The notes under the pieces are model-generated. The model was given only the letters and a program-made list of their open reading frames with translations, made no database searches and was not told the origin of the DNA. The position numbers and the translations under genes are program-made. From assembly GCA_027704905.1 (NCBI GenBank), contig CM051005.1, positions 20,847,831 through 20,911,830 on the forward strand: a DNA stretch of 64,000 nucleotides, given 5' to 3'. This document shows positions 56,203 to 64,000 of this stretch, piece after piece. The stretch is from Muraenolepis orangiensis (taxonomy: Eukaryota; Chordata; Actinopteri; Gadiformes; Muraenolepididae). Positions within the stretch are counted from its first letter, which is position 1. Each line of letters starts with the position of its first letter.

Positions 56203-56849
56203 GGAGATCAGCAGATGAGAAGGTTCAGGTCTCAACTGTTCATCAACTCCACTGTTCTAAAGATGAGTGGCTCATGAAAATGAGCTTGAAATTACTATAT
56301 CATTCCATCTTGCCATACCACTTAAAAATCTCTGCACAGATCAATTTAGCACACCGGGTGGATTTGAACAATGTAAATTGTCTCTCATTAAAGTAAATTG
56401 CTCTCCCCTAAATGTTTGACCTTCTGATTTTATTTTTCCTTCCTATTGAAACACAGCGGCCACGTCCCAAGTCCTATTTTCGTTTCCCATTTTTTGGTCA
56501 ATACAGGCTATACATTGTAATTGCCAGTAGATAAGATTATATATATTCACACACAACTCTGTGAGCTGTGTGAGCTGTCGTGAGCTACAGCTGTTGTATA
56601 ATTGTGGACAAAGCCTGTCTGCCATTCAAAACAGCAGCATCGTTCATCGTTCACTATCACCTGCAGAATGCGAAAAAGGAAATGGAAAAAAAAAGATTGC
56701 CATCACACTGATGGATTGTTTTGTTGGTAAGTCTTTCTAATGAGAGCTTTTGTTTTATGTCATGATAGTGATAGTTGATTAAGCAATGACGACGAGGTTA
56801 GACGGACGTGCTACACCACTGTGTAGCGGCCGGCTGGCGTCAACACAGA

Positions 56850-57290
56850 GAACAAGAGGACAACAATGGAGAGATACAAAATATACAAAAAATAGCCCTT
56901 GGAAAAAGGTTCGGTACACGGGGCAATCAGTCTGGAGATCAGGCAGAAAACTCCGGCAAGGGTGAATATAAAGGCAATAGTCTCCAAAAAACCAAGGCAT
57001 ACTACTAAACTCTAGACGAGAATACTGGAGCGCTTGACACAAAGAGAGAGAGGGGGAAACACACAGACTAAATACACGGGGAAGAGGGAGGATAATGAGA
57101 CACAGGTGAACCTAATCAGGACGAGGATGGACAATTACAGAGGCGGGAAACACAGGAAGGACAGGAACAGGAAGTGAAGCGTGTGAAATGAGGTGTGCGT
57201 ATCACAAAGTAATACAGGAAATGATAAAAAGAATAAATTAAGCGATTGAAAACCCTAACCTAAGGAGCAGGGACGAGACGTCATAGGTGA
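56850..57290. repeat. interspersed repeat related to 60670-60860
   Basis: Shares AAACTCTAGA, GACACAAAGAGAG, GGACAATTACA and a GAGCAGGGACGAGACGTC-like block, in the same order, with the sequence next to the Ty3 remnant at 60160-60475. Probably the non-coding part of the same element family; this is inferred. Confidence 0.45.
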
Positions 57291-57474
57291 GTCAGGAGGT
57301 CTGCAGCCACAATATATGCTTGCAGAGACCCATGATCTCCTGTCCTTAGGACCGCACCACGCCCAGTCTGCCAGGCACTGTCTCATTTGTGATGGTGCCC
57401 TGGTTACAAAACTATTAATACACAGAAGATACAAGATTTATTATTGGCCATTCGCAACCAGTACAATGGAATGG

Positions 57475-57960
57475 CTTACAAGATTCAAGATTTAAGATTC
57501 AAGATAACTTTATTCATCCCGAGGGAAATAAAGGTGCAACAGTTGAAACAGGGGGAATAAATCACGCACACAAATATACTAATACCTAAAAGCTAAAAAC
57601 GAAATAACAACAAACTAACTAAACAAAACAAAACTAGTATAAACAAAATATAACTAAATGAACTCTAAATGAAAAAAAAGCATTTTAAAGTGCCAGTAGT
57701 GCAGCAGCACCATGAATACAGTGCAGTACAGTGCCGAACAGTGCAGTTACTGCAATGAGTCCAGAAAGTCCAGCATGTAATGTTAATGACAATGTAATGA
57801 TAGAGGCAGCCCTCCTAGCAGTTCAGTAGGCCCACTGCCTGTGGATAAAAACTATCCTTGAACCCATGGTAGTCCTGGTAGGGATGCTGCGGAACCGGCG
57901 ACCGGATGGTAGGGGGGGAGAAGAGATGGTGCCCAGGGTAGTTTCATGAAATATAAACGT
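57475..57960 (-). repeat. AAGATTC-tail interspersed repeat
   Basis: Starts with repeated AAGATTC/AAGATTTAAGATTC and TTTATTCATCCCGAGGGAAA, and includes the AGTGCAGTACAGTGCCGAAC region also found at 12420-12480. A GATAAAAACTATCCTTGAAC block is near 57842. Confidence 0.6.
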
Positions 57961-58339
57961 AAGTAAAGATCATAAGAACAATATGAAATGCAATAGGTAG
58001 AAATACATTTAGTACAAATCATAAAACAGTACCATCATAACAACAAAAAAAATCATAAGAAAGCATACACCAGCATGCACATTCATGCTTCTGAGGATCT
58101 TGACCTCGAAGTTCAAATATTTTAAATTTGCCCACGACTAGGCATCTCATTTTATAGCCTCTTGGAGCTCAGTTCCATGTTCTCGGAGCACACTTAAAGC
58201 TGTTCTTTTCCTAGCTCTGTTTTGACTCCAGGGACATCAACAATGAACCCCGTCCCGAGAACTTGTCAGGTGACGACGAGAACACCATGTGACCAGGGAT
58301 GTCAGGTAAATAGGTCGTTTTTAATACATACATATCTAC

Positions 58340-58632
58340 CACGTGTATGTATCATCCTATAGGCACTTTATTGTTTAGTTTTTTATTGTGTATAATATTG
58401 TTATAATATAGTGTTGTTTATAGTATATTATAATGTATATAGAAGATAGTATGTAGCGTTGTTAATAGAGTAGTATTGTTGGATAGTATAGTATTGCATA
58501 GTATAGTAAAGTGAAGTATAGTAGTAGTAGTGTAGTAGAAATTCATACTGCGGCAGTGTGCATGGTGAGCATTCCAATGTACTTTGTTTTTTTACACATG
58601 GCATAAATAAAGAATCTTGAATCTTGAACCTT
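58340..58632 (+). repeat. AAGATTC-family repeat, plus orientation
   Basis: AGTAGAAATTCATACTGCGG and a tail of ATAAAGAATCTTGAATCTTG at 58606-58625 place it in the family of 35-250. Confidence 0.6.
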
Positions 58633-58894
58633 GAGGTGTTGCGTTCTCCTAGCGCCAGCCGGGGGACGGCCGGCCTACCGCCTGACACACACAATGATAC
58701 ACAATGATACGTTCTAAAATAATCACCAGTAACACAACAGCACAGAGTGATAAACAGTGTCGAGCTGTTCCAAGGCAGTAGAGGCCTAATGCATATTGAT
58801 AATCTCTTCCACAATTTGGGACATGACAGGAAAGTAGATTGTATTAAACGCTTGCTATTCTCAGTTAAGAAAAAACACAATCTATGTGTATGAA

Positions 58895-59198
58895 GGAACC
58901 CAGTCAGGCCATCAGGCTGCTGAACAAGGGCGTATAACATATAACAATGTATATTTTATTACATTGATTTATATATACATATTGCTCTTTTCTGTGCTGA
59001 TTTTTGCATTTTATAAATTGCATTTTTATTTTTTATTTCAAATTTTTAACTTTATTCTATTTTTATCTATTTTTATTTTTATCTTATTTTATAACTGCTG
59101 TCTGTCGTCGGGTATTGCACACAAGATTTTCACATCACTGCTTTATACGTGTGTAAACTGTGAAGTGACAATAAACTTGACTTGACTTGACTTGACCC
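58895..59198 (+). mobile_element. L2-like LINE 3' end, copy of 257-556
   Basis: Begins inside the last codons (CAGGCCATCAGGCTGCTGAA then CAAGGGCGTATAA). It has the same AT-rich 3' UTR as 257-556 plus a further segment (CTGTCGTCGGGTATTGCAC), and ends in an AATAAACTTGACTTGACTTG tail. Confidence 0.75.
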
Positions 59199-59444
59199 CG
59201 AGTTTCACTCTTAACATTTTAGTTAGTGTGTCAATGATCAAGAGAATTGCATATATTTGTGTTTTTGCTGCATTCAAACACACATTTGAGCTCTCGGAGT
59301 GAACACTGAATGGAGTCAAAATGACTGAAGATGCAGACCAGAAGATACATAGACACGTAGCTTCCAGCCATCTTCAAAGGAGGCCAACAGAGGCTAGTCT
59401 ATCTATTACAAGTGAATGGTCGACCGTGCCAAAGGCCTTCAACA

Positions 59445-59640
59445 GAGCAGCACAGTGGACTGCATTTATATAGCGCTCTTCTAACCAGTGTGTCCACTCA
59501 AAGCACTTTACAAGTCAAGCCAGCCTGCACGTCAGGAGCAGTTAGGGTGAGGTTAGGGTGTCTTGCTCAAGGACACCTCGACACTTTTGCTGGGAGGAGG
59601 AGTCCGCGTCGGGTTCTTCTCAGGTCGGGATGGGTTGGAA
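59445..59640. repeat. SINE-like repeat fragment
   Basis: TTTATATAGCGCTCTTCTAA, CACTCAAAGCACTTTACAAG and GGTGTCTTGCTCAAGGACAC are blocks common in fish interspersed repeats; the last is shared with 30455-30475. Confidence 0.5.
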
Positions 59641-60159
59641 AGCCATGGAAACTAAATACCGTTACATTTTGATGTTGTCGAACAAAGCGGAACACAACAA
59701 TGTTCGGAGTATTTCTTCTCCTGTTTTTGAAAACGCATTTTCTTATGGGAATTCATGGCGAAATAGTACCTCAGGAGCTGTAGCTTTGCTAGTTGGAAGT
59801 AAACAAATACACCGGAAGAGGTTTACTCGTTTAATTTGAAGCCGGAAGTCCTTCACACAGCTTAGTGCATATAGCCCATTGGGCAGTAGTTATTACGGTC
59901 TTTACGATCTCCAACCCTTGTGACCCTTTTTTACCAAACCTTTCGAACAAAGTTAAGCGAATGACTAAAGATATGTGTTAGGGGCCCCAGCGATCACTGA
60001 GGCAGCTAGCCTCAGAAGAGCAGCTAGCCTCAGACTTACTGCCAGGAGGTGGTTGGTCCTCCATCAATGGACCGGGAGTGTGGTGGAGGGCCTGGAGGCC
60101 GGAGCTAAAGGACTCTCCATCACAGGTTTGTTTCCCAAACCTGTCAAAACCTGTGATGG

Positions 60160-60475
60160 AAGAGACAGATTTCCAGCTCCTGGTTAAGTCGCTCGGTCTG
60201 GCCATCCAGAACTGGCAGAAGAACCCCTGATTAGACACTTCCACCCATAGGGATTCCATGGAGAGACGAAAAACATGGCAAAGCATTGAGCCGTTTTGGC
60301 CAGTCTGGACATTCCAAATTCTTATGGTCTGTCCAAACCAAGAAAGGGTTTCTCTGCTTCTTCTGACCAAGCTGCTTCTTCTTCTGGAGTGGTACCACTC
60401 CTCCAGGGACACCTTGAGGGCCAACAGTTCCCTGTTCCCCACATTGTAATCCCTTCCAAGTCCATATGAAGCCAA
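60160..60475 (-). pseudogene. Ty3/gypsy pol remnant (RNase H joined to integrase end)
   Basis: Minus-strand frames contain DYNVGNRELLALKVSLEEW and, after a frameshift, FLVWTDHKNLE, both typical of Ty3/gypsy RNase H. About 100 bp on, in another frame, DGQTERLNQELE appears, the conserved end of the integrase core. The zinc-binding and DDE parts between them are missing, so an internal deletion joined distant pol segments. Several stops and frameshifts show it is dead. Confidence 0.7.
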
Positions 60476-60536
60476 AGAAAGCCCAGCCCTGGTTATCTCT
60501 CACTCTCTCTTTCCCGCTCTCTCTCTCTCTCGCGTT

Positions 60537-60668
<132 letters not shown>

Positions 60669-61234
60669 AGGAATACTAAACTCTAGAACCACAGACACTA
60701 GTGTTTGACACAAAGAGAAGGTGGACAATTACAACCACAGATGCGTCTGAAACGAGATGGGAGTAGAACAATAAAATAATACAGGGAATGGGATGACGGA
60801 ATTAATGAAACAATGATAACAAAAACTCTGGCCTTAATGAGCAGGGCGAGACATCTCACCATTGTGTATTTTCGAGTGCGCCCTTATGAGACAAATTTTT
60901 GCATTGCACAGTGCCCAAATTTACATGTGTGCCCCCTCGGGCCGTGGATTTAAAATCACGGTCTCCGATAGTATCCTCACATGGAATGGAGGGCACTTGG
61001 GAAATTACATTTGTATTTTTTACATAATTTAATCAGAGAATTGCTCTGAAACAGCACCAGAACGGAAAAACGACTTCCAATTTCGGGCAAAACAACGGCA
61101 TGTGTATTTGTATTGTTTCTGCTTATTTATCCGTATATATTTATAACAGCTTTGCTTCATTTTCGTAAATGACTATCTCACAGGGAGTGTTGAACACAAA
61201 TTGATAAACTATACTTCAGAGCCATGTTCCAAAT

Positions 61235-61522
61235 TCCCCCCCCCCCCCCGCCTTTGTGCAGTTGTGACCAGATTTACTCCATTACAGATTGGGTGGACCT
61301 CCTCTGTGCGGCTATACTAGCCACAGTTCCCACCTAAAAAAGAAAGAAAAACCCTCCTTCAGCTATACTTCCCCTTATGCTGCAGTGTTGCTCTCTTATT
61401 TGTCCCCAGACCCCAGCTGTGGGCTCCACAGCCAACTGTGTGTCTGTGACCAGGAATACAATAAGCTAACTTGCAATGGACTACAACACAACAAAACAAC
61501 AACAACAACAACCACTTATCAG

Positions 61523-61565
<43 letters not shown>

Positions 61566-61575
61566 GGGGGGGGGT
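61235..61575. repeat. poly(C), (GT)n and poly(G) low-complexity
   Basis: A C run near 61239, GT units at 61525-61562 and a G run to 61574, in the spacer upstream of the receptor gene. No exon recognised between them. Confidence 0.85.
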
Positions 61576-61855
61576 TGCAGTAGGAATAGCAGCTAATAAC
61601 TGAGTTAGTATGATGTATCTTCCCAGCCCAGCATGGGTATACTGGATCTACTGCCGCTGCCCTCATGCTCATTTCTCATGCTGGTCATTGTTGACGTTGC
61701 AGCTCAATCAGATTGTGTTGAGTCGCACAGGAGATGAGAGGAGAGAGGAGACCAGAAACAAGTCAAAAATACAAGGCTTGTGCTACTTGTACAAGCCACT
61801 TATTATGATGAAATAGCCCTGAGTAGTAGTCCTGCTTGCTCCTCACCAGACAGAT

Positions 61856-61892
<37 letters not shown>

Positions 61893-62065
61893 GGTCATAT
61901 TCATTGTGAAAAAATGAGGGCTCAACATCAAGGTCTTATTGACCCTGCCATGTCAAACATTAAATGGGAAAAACACCACAACCACAACAACAACAACGAA
62001 CAATAACCCCTTCATTAGATAAATAAAATCAGTTGTGTGATTTGGCAGAGGTCCAGGAGCGAGCG

Positions 62066-62090
62066 TGTGTGTGCGTGTGTGCGTACGCGC

Positions 62091-62158
<68 letters not shown>
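62066..62158. repeat. (GT)n array upstream of the receptor gene
   Basis: A perfect GT run at 62094-62157 with GCGTGTGCGTACGCGCG variants before it, about 320 bp upstream of the receptor ATG. Confidence 0.95.
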
Positions 62159-62161
<3 letters not shown>

Positions 62162-62477
62162 GAGCTGTCACTGTGATGCCGAGACGGAGCTGAAGATGGG
62201 GATGCTGCGCTGCACTGTGCGTAATCCACGAGGTACTATGGGTACCATCTGAGACTACAACAACGCGCCTATACCATTCGGTCATTTCATTAGTTCTTGG
62301 ATCCAGTCTATTTGTTTTATTTTTACTACCAGAATGAGCGGTTTTAAATGATATATATATGGGGGGTGTTGGATTCGGCTTTTTTTTGTTTTTTTCGCGT
62401 GTCACCTGTTGCATATTCTAGCAGATCATTTGGCGAACGAAATAGCGGCGACCTAGATTTGTTTGCAATTAGGGACA

Positions 62478-63488
62478 ATGTCGGAAGATCAGCTGATCGG
62501 TTACTCTAACTCAAGCGGACACGATTTGGGCAACGACGACTCAACCAGAATCCACTCTAACTTGGTGTTTTCTGGACCTGTGTTTGTGGTTCTGGTGGTG
62601 ATGATGGTGACTTTGGCCGTTGTGATTGTCCTGGGAAACGCGTTGGTCATCTACGCTTTCAAAGTCGACAAGAGTTTGAGGAGGCAATGCAACTATTACT
62701 TTCTGAATTTGGCAATATCGGATTTCCTTGTGGGTAAGTAGAAGATGTAGAAGCCCATTGTTGCTCTTCATTTTCACATTTCACACCCTCGTTATTAATT
62801 TCAACGACTTTCTCTCACTGTATGTCTTGTCTTGTCTGTCTGTCTGTCTGTATGTATGTATGTATATATGTACTGTATGTACGTATGTGTATATGTATGT
62901 GTATACGTATGCATATTGTGTAGGACTGCATGCATGTATTTATGTATGTGAGAATGAATGAGTGAATGAATGCAGATTCAAGATTCAAGATGTTTTCTTA
63001 TTGCCATTTGCAACAAGTACAATGGAACACTTACTTCCCCATTCCCTCCCGCAGTATGAATTTCCGACAACAATGCTATGCTAAACTATACAATACTATA
63101 CTAAAACATGCATGACTGAATGAATGAACTATATGAATGTGTGTCCAGTCATTTGCTCTCCTCCACCACCCTTAAGTGAGCAATGGACATGTTGTTCACT
63201 GACACTGACAGTGAGTGACAGTGAGTGACAGTGAGTGACAGTGAGTAACAGTGAGTGACAGTGAGTAACAGTGAGTAACAGTGAGTGTTCTCCTCCTTCA
63301 CGCCCTTTGTCTCCACCGTAGGGGCGTTCTGCATCCCCCTCTACATGCCCTACGTCCTGACCGGCCGCTGGCCGCTGGGCCGAGCCCTGTGCAAACTCTG
63401 GCTGGTGATGGACTACTTGCTGTGCTCCGCCTCCGTCTTCAACATTGTGCTCATCAGCTACGACCGCTTCCTCTCCGTCACGCGGGCG
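62478..63488 (+). CDS. histamine H3/H4-type receptor, first two coding exons (partial)
   Basis: Exon 1 is 62478-62733 and exon 2 is 63322-63488. The G|GG junction restores a Gly codon, exactly where HRH3 and HRH4 are split, and exon 2 ends at SVTRA, also as in that family. The 141 residues cover an N-terminus with one N-glycosylation sequon (NSS), TM1 (LGNALVIYAF), TM2 (YYFLNLAISDFLVG), ECL1 and TM3. The amine-binding Asp3.32 (VMDYLLC) and the DRF variant of the DRY motif (SYDRFLSV) are visible. Such receptors couple to Gi/o at the plasma membrane. TM4-TM7 are expected in a third exon beyond 64000; none was found in 63489-64000. The ATG follows AGGGACA; no earlier in-frame ATG was seen. By position it is HRH4, but exon 2 is closer to HRH3, so no symbol is given. 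Confidence 0.85.
62973..63120 (-). repeat. AAGATTC-tail repeat in the receptor's first intron
   Basis: AGATTCAAGATTCAAGATG, TTGCCATTTGCAACAAGTAC and CCCATTCCCTCCCGCAGTAT match 35-130 closely. Confidence 0.65.
63209..63288. repeat. 10-bp tandem array of CAGTGAGT-A/G-A units
   Basis: Eight units of CAGTGAGTGA/CAGTGAGTAA end 33 bp before receptor exon 2. Confidence 0.95.
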
Positions 63489-64000
63489 GTGAGTGGGTAA
63501 ACGCCACGCTCGCCAGAAAATCGCCAGCGATTTTGTAATTTCCATCGCAAAATCATGCGCTGATTGATTAATGCGATATTTGTTCCTCCAATTGGTGTCT
63601 CCAGTTAGACGGATCATATCTCCTCCATATCTGTTGGCTTAGCGTGATTAGCATGATTCTTCGATGGTTGGAGTTTAAACAGGAGAGACCAGTGTTCTTT
63701 CCCCACATAACGCCATATTGCACAGGTTACTGGTTTATTTCGGAACAAGGGGGGTGGGGTGGGGGGGGTGGGGGGGTGTCCGTTGGTAGCGACAGAGGCA
63801 AGGCAGGGGGCACCCTCTCTGTCCCAGACGCGGGACGCCATCTGCACGGGTCAATCAGCCGTGACCCCGTCCAGGCCCCGGGACTCAGCGCTAATGAAGG
63901 CGCGTTGGCCGCGGACGTGGCGGGCGGACACAGAGGTCAGAGGTCACCACGCGCTGGAAGTCCTCCAGCGCAGAACAGCTCCGGCGCAGAACAGCTATAG

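Noticed and set aside
63489..64000. Third receptor exon or a GC-rich gene at the right edge
   Set aside because: No frame in this stretch shows TM4-TM7 motifs; the open frame from 63644 is Gly/Ser-rich without similarity, so I treat it as intron.

Overview
The window is nuclear DNA from a ray-finned (teleost) fish. Genes are split by spliced introns, the proteins match vertebrate families exon by exon, and the spacer is full of fish-type LINE, SINE, hAT and Ty3 debris. Very long, uninterrupted (AC/GT)n arrays of about 150-170 bp recur every few kilobases. That density recalls gadiform (cod-like) genomes, but the species is an inference, not a reading.

Layout. (1) 688-2936, plus strand: the last three coding exons of lama3 (laminin alpha-3, LG5 domain and stop), with a 3' UTR to about 4185. 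(2) 5097-12768, plus strand: a complete ttc39c gene in 14 coding exons (605 aa), with its poly(A) signal at 13509. (3) 12.8-29 kb: no intact gene; minisatellites, two ~1 kb copies of a THAP-domain element, fragments resembling EMC3, a 1,019-bp hAT element with its target duplication, and a LINE 3' end. (4) 51082-30320, minus strand: a complete osbpl1a gene (ORP1L) in 27 coding exons, 974 aa, with ankyrin repeats, PH domain, FFAT-like motif and sterol-binding ORD. A conserved internal Met leaves exactly 437 codons, the length of the human short form ORP1S. (5) 51.5-62.4 kb: a CpG-rich osbpl1a promoter with a CACGTG palindrome, then spacer with LINE, SINE and Ty3 remnants. (6) 62478-63488, plus strand: the first two coding exons of a histamine H3/H4-type receptor (TM1 to the start of intracellular loop 2); the remainder lies beyond the right edge.

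The order lama3 - ttc39c - osbpl1a - receptor, with osbpl1a inverted, is that of human 18q11.2 (LAMA3-TTC39C-CABYR-OSBPL1A-IMPACT-HRH4), minus CABYR and IMPACT, which I do not find. LAMA5-OSBPL2-HRH3 on human 20q13.33 is the related set from early vertebrate duplication. So the receptor sits at the HRH4 position, although its second exon reads mostly like HRH3. The genes are syntenic neighbours, not an operon or pathway.

The most interesting signals concern microsatellites and splicing. A (GT)n array starts exactly at a ttc39c splice donor. A (UG)~76 tract sits 8 nt from the acceptor of the osbpl1a exon that carries most of the FFAT motif. All nine long arrays lying in genes are in the GU sense relative to transcription. 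Eight donor-like hexamers in tandem precede receptor exon 2. Exon limits were set by hand from GT/AG sites, reading phase and recalled human proteins, with no alignment software.
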